Assembly: GCA_016784945.1 (NCBI GenBank)
Contig: JADHTP010000012.1
Location: 1 to 27,742, forward strand
Reading direction: 5' to 3'
DNA length: 27,742 nt
DNA from: Deltaproteobacteria bacterium
Lineage (GTDB): Bacteria; Myxococcota_A; UBA9042; DTJE01
In this document: one piece after another, positions 15,477 to 22,521 of the stretch
Numbering within the stretch: the first letter of the stretch is position 1
Layout of the letters: every line of letters starts with the position of its first letter
Notes under the pieces: generated by a model
What the model saw: the letters and a program-made list of their open reading frames with translations, nothing else
Databases searched by the model: none
Told to the model about the DNA's origin: nothing
Position numbers and translations under genes: made by a program

Positions 15477-17054
15477 ATGCAGAAAACGAAGATCACGAGC
15501 CCCCAGGAGATCGAGGACCTGGTCCGGGCGGCCTATCCACTGATCTACGTCATTTCCCCCGAAGAAGACCGGGTGGAGGCGACGTTGAGGGAGGTGAGCG
15601 GGCGGCGGAAGCGTCGGTTCGTGACCTGGAGCATCACCGAGGGGTTCGACGACGAAGGCAGCAATCTCCCCAAGGACGTGAGGGACCCGGTGCGGGCCCT
15701 GGAGAACGTGGACCGCTTCGAGGACAACGCCCTGTTCGTGTTCCGGGACTTTCATCCCTACCTGACCGATCCTACCATCGTCCGCCGGCTCAGGGACCTG
15801 TGCCGGAGCTTCGCCACACGGAGCCGCTACAAGAAGCACATGGTCCTGCTGTCCCCCGTGTTCAAGGCCCCCATGGAGCTGGAAAAGGACATGGCGGTGG
15901 TGGACTTCGACCTGCCCGCGAGGGAGGAGATCCTGGAGATCGTGCAGGCCACCCTGGACAGCGTACCCATGAAGGACCGGGCCAACATCCACCTGGTCAG
16001 GGACACTGAACTGAAGGAACGGGTGGTGGAGGCGGCCCTCGGGCTTACGGCCAACGAAATCCGCAGCGTCCTGTCCAAGTCCCTGGTGCGCACCCGGGAC
16101 TTCGACATCGAGACCATCCTGGACGAGAAGAAGCACATCATCCGCAAGTCGGGGATCCTGGAGTTCTTCGAGTCCCGGGAGCAGTGGAACGACGTGGGTG
16201 GCCTGGACGTGCTGAAGGACTGGTTGAAGAAGCGCCACATGGCGTTTACTCAACGGGCCCGCGAGTTCGGTCTGCCCATTCCTAAGGGCATCCTCATGAT
16301 CGGCGTGCCCGGGTGCGGCAAGTCCCTGACTGCCAAGGCCGTGTCCAGCCTGTGGCAGATGCCCCTGCTGCGCCTCGACGTGGGCAAGGTCTTTTCCTCG
16401 CTGGTGGGGTCGTCCGAGGAGAACATCCGACGGGCCATCGGGACCGCGGAGGCCGTGGCGCCTTCGATCCTGTGGCTCGATGAACTGGAAAAGGGCTTCT
16501 CCGGGACCAAGTCGTCCGGGGAGTCGGACGCGGGCACCACGGCCCGGGTCTTTGCCTCCTTCATCACGTGGCTCCAGGAGAAACAGAGCCAGGTCTTCGT
16601 GATTGCCACGGCCAACGACGTGACCATGCTCCCGCCGGAGCTGTTGCGGAAGGGGCGCTTCGACGAAATTTTCTTCGTGGACCTCCCGGATCCGGCGGAA
16701 CGGTCCGAGATCGTGCGGATCCAGATCGAGAAGCTCAACCGGCGCAGCACGGTAAACCGGGACCCCGACGCCTTCGACGCCGAGGCCATCGCCGCGGGAA
16801 TGCAGGGATTCTCGGGATCCGAGATCGAGCAGTCCATCATTTCGGCCCTGTACGATGCCTTCGACGAGGAGGCGGACCTGGACGCGGATCGGATCCTGCG
16901 CAGTGCCTCGGAGATGATACCGCTGGCGTACACCATGAAGGAGAACATCGACGCCATGCGCGAGTGGGCCTCGACCCGGGCCCGTCGCGCCTCGGTCCGC
17001 GAAGAGGAAGGTCCCCGGGACGAGCCCCTTCAGCGTCTCGAGATACCGGAGTAG
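15477..17054 (+). CDS. AAA+ ATPase, Ycf46-like
   Basis: This 525-aa protein has the two-part layout of Ycf46-like ATPases. The N-terminal half (about 1-190) is a P-loop-like domain without Walker A, with AYPLIYVISPEEDRVEATL at the start and FVFRDFHPYL at about 83-92. The second half is a full AAA module: the DVGGLDVLKDWL entry at about 239-250, Walker A GVPGCGKS (276-283, Lys282), Walker B LWLDELEK (Asp335/Glu336), sensor 1 IATANDV, and arginines in LLRKGRFDEIFF. A helical lid follows at about 430-490. The active site is complete, so ATP hydrolysis is expected. Ycf46 is conserved in cyanobacteria and red-algal plastids, where a homologue has been tied to CO2 use. That cannot apply directly here. 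The ribosome site is weak. The downstream Ycf35-like gene starts four bases after the stop. Confidence 0.88.
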   Translation: MQKTKITSPQEIEDLVRAAYPLIYVISPEEDRVEATLREVSGRRKRRFVTWSITEGFDDEGSNLPKDVRDPVRALENVDRFEDNALFVFRDFHPYLTDPTIVRRLRDLCRSFATRSRYKKHMVLLSPVFKAPMELEKDMAVVDFDLPAREEILEIVQATLDSVPMKDRANIHLVRDTELKERVVEAALGLTANEIRSVLSKSLVRTRDFDIETILDEKKHIIRKSGILEFFESREQWNDVGGLDVLKDWLKKRHMAFTQRAREFGLPIPKGILMIGVPGCGKSLTAKAVSSLWQMPLLRLDVGKVFSSLVGSSEENIRRAIGTAEAVAPSILWLDELEKGFSGTKSSGESDAGTTARVFASFITWLQEKQSQVFVIATANDVTMLPPELLRKGRFDEIFFVDLPDPAERSEIVRIQIEKLNRRSTVNRDPDAFDAEAIAAGMQGFSGSEIEQSIISALYDAFDEEADLDADRILRSASEMIPLAYTMKENIDAMREWASTRARRASVREEEGPRDEPLQRLEIPE

Positions 17055-17058
17055 GCGG

Positions 17059-17457
17059 ATGTCCCATTTCACCACCGTGCAAACGAAAATCCACGACGTG
17101 GTCTGCCTGAAGGAAGCCTTGAAGGACCTGGGCTTCCAGTTCACCGAAGCCGAATCCGGGCACAAGATCCAGGTGCGCGGTTACCAGGGCCAAAAAGCCG
17201 AGGCCGACCTCGTCATTCACGCCAGCAAGACCTACGACGTGGGCGTTCGCGTTACGTCGAAGGGCGTGAAGTTCGTGGCCGACTGGTGGGGTGTGGAGAC
17301 GACCCGCGGCCTGGAGGAGGAGGAATTCGTCAAGCTGGTGACGAAGCGGTACTCCTATCACAAGGTGAAGAAGGAGTTGAAGAAGAAGGGGTACACCATC
17401 GCTCTTGAGGAGGAGACCGAGGACAAGAGCATCCACCTCAAGGTGCGGAGGTACTGA
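17059..17457 (+). CDS. Ycf35-like protein (DUF1257)
   Basis: This 132-aa protein begins MSHFTTVQTKIHDVVCLKEAL, the signature opening of the Ycf35/DUF1257 family of cyanobacteria and plastids. It continues with LKDLGFQF, a beta-rich centre with YDVGVRVTSKGVKFVADWWG, and a C-terminal KRYSYHKVKKELKKKGY helix. It has no catalytic motif or membrane segment. GGAG at the end of the ATPase gene, about seven bases before the ATG, provides the ribosome site. It is followed after two bases by the DUF2997 gene. Family identity is strong, but the biochemical role of Ycf35 is not established. Confidence 0.88.
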   Translation: MSHFTTVQTKIHDVVCLKEALKDLGFQFTEAESGHKIQVRGYQGQKAEADLVIHASKTYDVGVRVTSKGVKFVADWWGVETTRGLEEEEFVKLVTKRYSYHKVKKELKKKGYTIALEEETEDKSIHLKVRRY

Positions 17458-17459
17458 CC

Positions 17460-17663
17460 ATGAAATACGAAATCGACATCGAGATCCGGGAGGACGGGAC
17501 CGTGGGATTCGGTGTGAAGGGTGCCCGGGGCCGCCGGTGCAAGGAAATCACCAAGGCCCTGGAAGAGGCCCTGGGCGAAGTGAGGACCGTGGAACACACG
17601 GCCGAGTATTACCAGGAAGAAGAAGAGGTCCGGGAGGAAGACCGGGTCGAGGTGGATCGGTGA
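17460..17663 (+). CDS. DUF2997 family small protein
   Basis: This 67-aa protein pairs an N-terminal beta hairpin (KYEIDIEIREDGTVGFGV) with a segment GARGRRCKEITKALEEALGEV. The hairpin, Gly, Cys and amphipathic helix are the pattern of DUF2997 proteins, which commonly sit beside DUF1257 genes. The tail is very acidic (EEEEVREEDRVEVDR). A GGAGG site lies eight bases before the ATG. Its stop overlaps the next start as GTGA. A physical partnership with the Ycf35-like neighbour is inferred from context only. Confidence 0.8.
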   Translation: MKYEIDIEIREDGTVGFGVKGARGRRCKEITKALEEALGEVRTVEHTAEYYQEEEEVREEDRVEVDR

Positions 17664-18202
17664 GTCGGGAAGCCGCCGTCTTCGAACTGTCCGTGGAACG
17701 GCTGGGCCGCCGACTGAGGGTGAAGTACGAAACGCCCGTGGGGCCCGAGGCCTTTGCCGGCCCCGGGTCCATGGAGGACCGGCCCCTCTACGAGTGGACC
17801 CGTCGTCTCCTGAAGGCCCGCGCGCGGCTGGAGGGAAGGACCTTTCCCCGGCGCGTGATGGATCCGCCCGACGGGATGGATGCCGCCCTGGAACACAAGA
17901 CCCCTCAGTATTTCCTGCGCAACGTGGGCAGGGCCGAACGCACCACGGACGACTCGCCTCGCTTCGAGGTGGAGGAAACCGGGGACCCGTCGATGCGGGG
18001 CGGTGTTGGGGATCTCCCGCGGATGGATTACGAGCCGCCGGCGCTTCTGGATCGCTGGAACCTGGAAGAGGTGGTCAGGGTCCGTCGCCTGTTCAGGGAC
18101 ATACTGTTCGACGATGACTGGACGCGCCGGTTCGGCCGCGAGATCAAGGAACGGATCCGGGGCCCGTTGTTCAAGTACGATCCCGACGTCCAGGATGATT
18201 GA
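17660..18202 (+). CDS. Unrecognised 180-aa protein, last gene of the ycf46/ycf35 operon
   Basis: The reading begins at a GTG that overlaps the preceding TGA by four bases; an upstream extension in the same frame would run through the DUF2997 gene and is rejected. The sequence is soluble and charged. It opens with a beta-rich start (AAVFELSVERLGRRLRVKYE) and then a basic helix (PLYEWTRRLLKARARLEG). A Pro/Asp-rich centre containing LEHKTPQYFLRNVG comes next, and a C-terminal helical region (LEEVVRVRRLFRDILFDDDW) ends at GPLFKYDPDVQDD. I recognise no domain. Tight coupling argues that it works with the AAA+/Ycf35/DUF2997 set. It ends six bases from the convergent ybgF-like gene. Confidence 0.75.
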   Translation: MSREAAVFELSVERLGRRLRVKYETPVGPEAFAGPGSMEDRPLYEWTRRLLKARARLEGRTFPRRVMDPPDGMDAALEHKTPQYFLRNVGRAERTTDDSPRFEVEETGDPSMRGGVGDLPRMDYEPPALLDRWNLEEVVRVRRLFRDILFDDDWTRRFGREIKERIRGPLFKYDPDVQDD

Positions 18203-18208
18203 CGAAGA

Positions 18209-19000
18209 CTAGCGACCCTTGCATTTCCTGCCGAGCTTCTTGAGCCGATCCCTTGCGGCCTTTGCCTCGGGGGATTTCCGGTCGTACTCGATGAGGTATT
18301 TCAGTACGCTGCGGGCTTTTTCGCAGTCGCCCTGCGCGAGCAGGATCTCGGCAATCCGCGCCAGGGCCATTTCCACGGGGGCGCTCTTTACGTCACGGAA
18401 ACTGTCGTGGACGCGCTGGTATTCCCGGATGGCCTGCTGCTGCTTGCCTTCCTTGAAGTAGGTCTCGCCGATGAGGAACTGGGCCTGGGAGGCCAGGGAG
18501 TGGTCGGGGTGAGAGTCCAGGATCCGCTGGAACAGGCCCCTCGCCGTTCGATAGTCCCCCTTCCCCATGGCCTTCTTTCCGGCCTTCTGCAGTGAATCGG
18601 GCTTGTCGGTCACGCCCTTGGGAAGCTTGATCAGGGACAGGCCCAGCTTTTCGTCCAGGGCCTTCTTGATCATCTCCAGGTCTTCCAGGATCCGGGACAG
18701 CTGGTAGGATGTTTCCTCGTCGGTCCCCTGCAACCGGGCCACGTCGGCCTTCACGGTGTCTATGTCGGCACCCAGGTTGGCCCCGCCCTTGCGAAGCGCC
18801 TCGGTGGCTTCCACCAGGTCCTTGTGCAGGCGCTTCATCCTCTCTCGGTCCCGCTCCTGTTCGGTCTCGAGTTCGGCCTTTTCACGCTCCATGGCCGTCA
18901 CCCGGGCCTTCAGCACGTTGTGCCGGGTCAGGGTGACACAGCCGGACAGGGGGCCAGCCAGGAACAGGAAGCAAAGGAGATGTGGCGCGTAACGTGTCAT
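18209..19000 (-). CDS. YbgF/CpoB-like outer-membrane lipoprotein with coiled coil and TPRs
   Basis: This 263-aa protein opens with a lipoprotein signal peptide, lipobox LSGC with Cys21. A coiled coil (about 25-115, many Glu/Lys/Arg) leads to a C-terminal TPR region (about 135-255). Its recognisable repeats include GDYRTARGLFQRILDSHPDH, SQAQFLIGETYFKEGKQQ and ILLAQGDCEKARSVLKYL. This is the arrangement of YbgF/CpoB, the periplasmic Tol-Pal accessory that coordinates peptidoglycan synthesis with outer-membrane constriction. E. coli CpoB is soluble rather than lipidated, so this is a variant. No ribosome site is evident, but the signal peptide fixes the start. It lies 34 bases downstream of the pal-like gene, presumably in one operon. 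Confidence 0.75.
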   Translation of the reverse strand: MTRYAPHLLCFLFLAGPLSGCVTLTRHNVLKARVTAMEREKAELETEQERDRERMKRLHKDLVEATEALRKGGANLGADIDTVKADVARLQGTDEETSYQLSRILEDLEMIKKALDEKLGLSLIKLPKGVTDKPDSLQKAGKKAMGKGDYRTARGLFQRILDSHPDHSLASQAQFLIGETYFKEGKQQQAIREYQRVHDSFRDVKSAPVEMALARIAEILLAQGDCEKARSVLKYLIEYDRKSPEAKAARDRLKKLGRKCKGR

Positions 19001-19034
19001 CGGGGGGAACCAGCGGTGGAAGGGACGCTCCGAA

Positions 19035-19814
19035 TCAGCGGAAGCTCGTCTCGACCCGGCGGTTCTTCCACCAGCAGGATTCGCTGGACTGGGTGCAGGC
19101 CGGGCGTTCCTCGCCGTAGGACGTGGTGGACATCATGCCCGAGCTGAAGCCCAGGCTCTTGAGGAACCGCTGGGCCGCCGAGGCGCGCCGGGTTCCCAGG
19201 GCCAGGTTGTATTCGTCGGAGCCGCGCTCGTCGCAGTTGCCCTCGAGGGTGACCGACTGGCCGCGGGACGTCATGCACCCGTAGTTACTGTTCAGGATGT
19301 CCCGGGCATCGGAGCGGATGGCGTACTCGTCGAAGTCGAAGTAGACCGGCTCGAGCTGGCAGGCGGCCACGCACACGCCGTTCTCGCACTGGCGACCCGC
19401 GCCGCAGTCCGCGTCACCCTGGCACTCGGCCTTGGGTACGCAACTGCCCTGGACGCACTTCATGTCCGGGCTGCAGTCGGCGTCGGAGCCACATTGGGCA
19501 CAGGTCCCGGTTTCGGCGCCGGCCATCTTCCAGCACTTGCCCTGCTTGCAGTCCAGGTCCGACGTGCAGCAGTCGCCGGGGCCGCCGGCAGGCGTGTCAC
19601 AGGTGTATTCCGGCCCGCAGAAGGCACAGGGGCCACGGTCTTTGCATTGTGCGCTCGTCGCGCAGTCCCTGCACAGCTTGTCAACACAGACCTGGTTGTG
19701 GTCCTGGCAGTGTTCGTCACTATCACAATTCGGATACTTGGGTCCGCAAGCCGCGAAGGCCAACAGGGCCGTCAAGGCTACCGCGCGGGCCACGAAATTA
19801 ATCCCAAACCTCAT
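19035..19814 (-). CDS. Cysteine-rich Pal-like OmpA-family lipoprotein
   Basis: This 259-aa precursor has a signal peptide with lipobox FAAC (lipid Cys23). The C-terminal OmpA domain (about 155-259) contains YFDFDEYAIRSDA and then GNCDERGSDEYNLALGTRRA, with the Asp and Arg that bind diaminopimelate in peptidoglycan. TTSYGEERP follows, as in Pal. Between them, residues 24-152 hold 23 cysteines in short Cys-x(4-6)-Cys loops with Asp/Gly-rich spacers. This resembles the disulfide-knot repeats common in predicted myxobacterial surface lipoproteins. The OmpA domain itself has four more. It should tether the outer membrane to the wall. AGGAGG lies seven bases before the ATG. Pal itself lacks such an insert, so an added surface-binding function is likely. 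Confidence 0.82.
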   Translation of the reverse strand: MRFGINFVARAVALTALLAFAACGPKYPNCDSDEHCQDHNQVCVDKLCRDCATSAQCKDRGPCAFCGPEYTCDTPAGGPGDCCTSDLDCKQGKCWKMAGAETGTCAQCGSDADCSPDMKCVQGSCVPKAECQGDADCGAGRQCENGVCVAACQLEPVYFDFDEYAIRSDARDILNSNYGCMTSRGQSVTLEGNCDERGSDEYNLALGTRRASAAQRFLKSLGFSSGMMSTTSYGEERPACTQSSESCWWKNRRVETSFR

Positions 19815-19868
19815 GCAAGCACCTCCTGGAAGTCTGAGTAGGATCCTCGATAAATCAATTCAGGATGC

Positions 19869-19897
19869 ATCGTCATCCAATCGGCTGTCGTTGTCAA
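19869..19897 (-). promoter_or_regulatory. Candidate sigma-70-type promoter for the pal-like/ybgF-like operon
   Basis: On the minus strand a perfect TTGACA (19892-19897) is followed after 17 bases by GACGAT (19869-19874), a poor match to the -10 consensus. A start near 19862 would leave a leader of about 48 bases containing the AGGAGG site of the pal-like gene. Spacing is right, but the weak -10 keeps confidence low. Confidence 0.4.
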
Positions 19898-20008
19898 GCC
19901 GAAAATGAGGTTGCAAGCCTCCCGAGTCTCGTATTACCAAGGAGTTTCCGCGTTGCCCCCGCCATAGAGTGGTGGACGGGCGGCGTCACATGGTGTACTT
20001 CCTCGGAC

Positions 20009-21235
20009 ATGGATCAGGGTGGCGACCAGACGGCCGGGGATCTGTCGGACCTGCGGCAGGGTCTGCGTACCTACTTCTTTGCGGCCCGCCTGACCCGGCG
20101 CAGTGTCCTGCCCCTTCTGCTGGTGCTTGTAAACGCCGGCGTCTATGCGGCCTTCGTCTACGGGGCGCCCAGGAATCCCCAGGGGGATGTTCACGCCGTG
20201 GCCCTCCTCCTGGCAGGCGCCAAGGTGTCGGCCCTGGTGCTGTCCGGTGAGTGGTGGCGGATCCTGTCCAGCGTGTTCGTCCACGCCGACTTGACCCACC
20301 TGCTGGTGAACTGCCTGGGAATGTACTTCCTGGCCCAGGTTGCCGACAACGTGTTCGGGTGGGTGAGGACCCTGGTCCTGTATGTCCTGGGGGGAGCGGC
20401 GGGGGCCCTTTTGAGCACGGGATGGTCCCTGGATGCCTCGGTGGGGGCCTCGGGCGCCATCTACGGCATGCTGGGCGCCGTGGCCGCTTTCGGCATCGTC
20501 CAGCGACGTCGGATTCCCCCGCCCCTCCAGAAGGTGCTCCTCACCGGCACGGTGATCTGGGTGGTGATCAGCGTGGCCTATACCGCGGGCGCGGAGTCCA
20601 TCGACAACGCAGCCCACGTGGGCGGGGCGGCCATGGGAGCCCTCCTGGCCCTCCTGTTCGGCGGGGATCTTCCCGTGTTCAGGCCTGCCCCCCAGCCCAC
20701 GCCCCGTGTCTGGAAGGTGGCGGCCGTGCTGTGCTGCCTGGCCGTGGCCGCTTCCTCCATCTTCGCCGCACGCAGCATTGTGTCCACATCCCAGATGCCC
20801 GTCCCGGTCCTTTCCCTTGTCCCCGTCGACAAGGTCCGCATCCCCTATCCCTCCCAGTGGACACGGGGCCGTCTGAGTGGCACCTGCAAGCCGGACGATA
20901 AGGCTTCCGTCGAGGCCATCCTGTCCAACGGGGCCGCCTGCTTCCAGGATCCCTATGGTTCCACTTATCTCATCGGGCGGGCCGCGGACCTGGCCGCCAG
21001 CGTGATGATGGATCCGTCCATGACCCTCGAATACGGCCTGAAGTCGCCCATGGAAACTCATGAAGGGGACGTGACGCGGCGTTTCCTGATGCTGAACCGC
21101 CGATGGGCCGTGTCCTTTCTGTCCTACGGGATCCTCGCTGACCGCTATGATCGGCTCGTGGCGGCCCTGATTGACGGTGTGGTCTTCGAGGGAAGACAGG
21201 AAGAAGGGACGGATCAGGTGCGGCCCACCCCATAA
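20009..21235 (+). CDS. Rhomboid family intramembrane serine protease with C-terminal extension
   Basis: From the ATG at 20009 this encodes 408 residues. Further upstream the frame contains no plausible start or ribosome site, although the ATG at 20009 also has only a weak one. The rhomboid core (about 30-220) has six to seven helices. The first-loop motif is VHADLTHLLVN (His97 and Asn101 in the oxyanion region), the catalytic serine is Ser148 in GASGAIYG, and the catalytic His203 is in NAAHVGG. All catalytic residues are present. A further membrane helix (about 230-255) leads to a C-terminal domain of about 150 residues with an SQWTRG segment and two cysteines (about 291 and 311), not part of a standard rhomboid. 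Substrates are unknown. Its last 22 bases overlap the convergent dehydrogenase gene. Confidence 0.88.
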   Translation: MDQGGDQTAGDLSDLRQGLRTYFFAARLTRRSVLPLLLVLVNAGVYAAFVYGAPRNPQGDVHAVALLLAGAKVSALVLSGEWWRILSSVFVHADLTHLLVNCLGMYFLAQVADNVFGWVRTLVLYVLGGAAGALLSTGWSLDASVGASGAIYGMLGAVAAFGIVQRRRIPPPLQKVLLTGTVIWVVISVAYTAGAESIDNAAHVGGAAMGALLALLFGGDLPVFRPAPQPTPRVWKVAAVLCCLAVAASSIFAARSIVSTSQMPVPVLSLVPVDKVRIPYPSQWTRGRLSGTCKPDDKASVEAILSNGAACFQDPYGSTYLIGRAADLAASVMMDPSMTLEYGLKSPMETHEGDVTRRFLMLNRRWAVSFLSYGILADRYDRLVAALIDGVVFEGRQEEGTDQVRPTP

Positions 21236-22521
21236 TAGGTGAATCCGAGGTCCTTCAGGCGATCGCCGTTGAAGATGTTGCGCCCGTCGAAGACCACGGG
21301 CTGCTTCATTGACTGCTTGAGCCGTTGAAGGTCCGGCTGGCGGAACTCGCCCCACTCGGTGACCAGCAGCAGTGCATCCGCGCCGGCGACGGCTTCGTAT
21401 CCGTCACTGGCGAAGACCAGGCCATGAAGGTTGCCCATGGCCTCTTCGGCGGGTTCCTGGGCCACGGGGTCGTAGGCGATCACCTCGCCTCCCCGTTCAC
21501 ACAGGCCCCGGGCGATCTCGATGGAAGGCGCCTCCCTCATATCGTCCGTGTTGGGCTTGAAGGCCAGGCCCCACATGGCGAACCGCAGTCCCTGGAGATC
21601 CTCGCCGAAATGCCCGACCACCTTGTCCACCAGCAGGCGTTTCTGGTCGGCGTTCACCGCCTCCACCGCTTCCAGAATCCTCATGGCCAGGCCCGATTCG
21701 CGGCCAGTGGCCACCAGGGCCTTCACGTCCTTCGGGAAGCAGGAACCACCGTAACCCACGCCCGGGAAGAGGAACTTGCGGCCGATGCGGGGGTCGGAAC
21801 CCACGCCCCGGCGGACGTTGTCCACGTCGGCTCCCATGGCGTCGCACAGCGCGGCGATCTCGTTCATGAAGGAGATCCGGGTCGCCAGCATGGCGTTGGC
21901 GGCATACTTGGTCATTTCCGATGACCGGATGTCCATGAAGAGAATGGGATTGTCGGTGCGCACGAAGGGGGCGTAGACGTCGGACATCAGTTCCCTGGCC
22001 TTGTCCGTGGCCGTTCCCACCACGATCCGATCGGGCCGCATCATGTCGTTGACCGCATCGCCTTCCTTGAGGAATTCGGGATTGCTGGCCACGTCGAAAG
22101 GATGGTCCGTGTGGGCGGCCACCTCCGTCCGCACCCGGTCGCAGGTCCCCACGGGCACGGTGGACTTCACCACCACGAGGCGATAGCCGTCCATGTTCCC
22201 GGCGATGGTCCTTGCGCAGGCCAGGACGTGTTTCAGGTCCGCCGACCCGTCCTCGTCCGGTGGCGTGCCCACGGCGATGAAGATCACTTGGGCCTCGCGG
22301 ACCAGCCTTGGGATGTCCGTGGTGAACTCCAGCCTGCCCTTGGCGGCATTGCGGGCCACCAGGTCTTCCAGGCCCGGTTCGTAGATGGGGATCCCCCCGG
22401 CCTTGAGGGTTGCGATCTTTCCTTTGTCGATGTCGCCGCAGATGACGTGGTTCCCGCTCTCCGACAGTCCCGCGCCCAGCACCAGCCCTACGTATCCGGT
22501 TCCGATAACTCCCGTCTTCAT
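21214..22521 (-). CDS. ugd: UDP-glucose 6-dehydrogenase
   Basis: This 435-aa enzyme oxidises UDP-glucose to UDP-glucuronate with two NAD+, feeding capsule, LPS and exopolysaccharide synthesis. The N-terminal Rossmann domain opens with GVIGTGYVGLV (4-14). FIAVGTP (81-87), KSTVPVGT (119-126) and NPEFLKEG (147-154) are family signatures. The catalytic cysteine is Cys261 in GYGGSCFPKD, and the C-terminal UDP-binding domain has GLAFKPNTDDMREAPS. The length is normal. The start overlaps the stop of the CNNM-type gene (ATGA), so it is the last gene of that run. The related UDP-ManNAc dehydrogenases differ in sequence, so the Ugd call is reasonably secure. Confidence 0.93.
   Translation of the reverse strand: MKTGVIGTGYVGLVLGAGLSESGNHVICGDIDKGKIATLKAGGIPIYEPGLEDLVARNAAKGRLEFTTDIPRLVREAQVIFIAVGTPPDEDGSADLKHVLACARTIAGNMDGYRLVVVKSTVPVGTCDRVRTEVAAHTDHPFDVASNPEFLKEGDAVNDMMRPDRIVVGTATDKARELMSDVYAPFVRTDNPILFMDIRSSEMTKYAANAMLATRISFMNEIAALCDAMGADVDNVRRGVGSDPRIGRKFLFPGVGYGGSCFPKDVKALVATGRESGLAMRILEAVEAVNADQKRLLVDKVVGHFGEDLQGLRFAMWGLAFKPNTDDMREAPSIEIARGLCERGGEVIAYDPVAQEPAEEAMGNLHGLVFASDGYEAVAGADALLLVTEWGEFRQPDLQRLKQSMKQPVVFDGRNIFNGDRLKDLGFTYYGVGRT

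Noticed and set aside
13893..17165. A 1090-codon open frame on the minus strand opposite the FHA and Ycf46-like genes
   Set aside because: It covers two convincing plus-strand genes with intact domains. Its product is rich in Val, Gly, Leu, His and Arg without any recognisable domain, as expected from the complement of GC-rich coding DNA.
17405..17659. Extension of the last operon gene through the DUF2997 gene
   Set aside because: The frame is open by chance; the DUF2997 product is convincing there, and GTG at 17660 gives the usual four-base overlap.
19865..20008. N-terminal extension of the rhomboid protein
   Set aside because: The extra 48 residues are Cys/Trp/Arg-rich without structure, overlap the candidate pal promoter region and lack a ribosome site.
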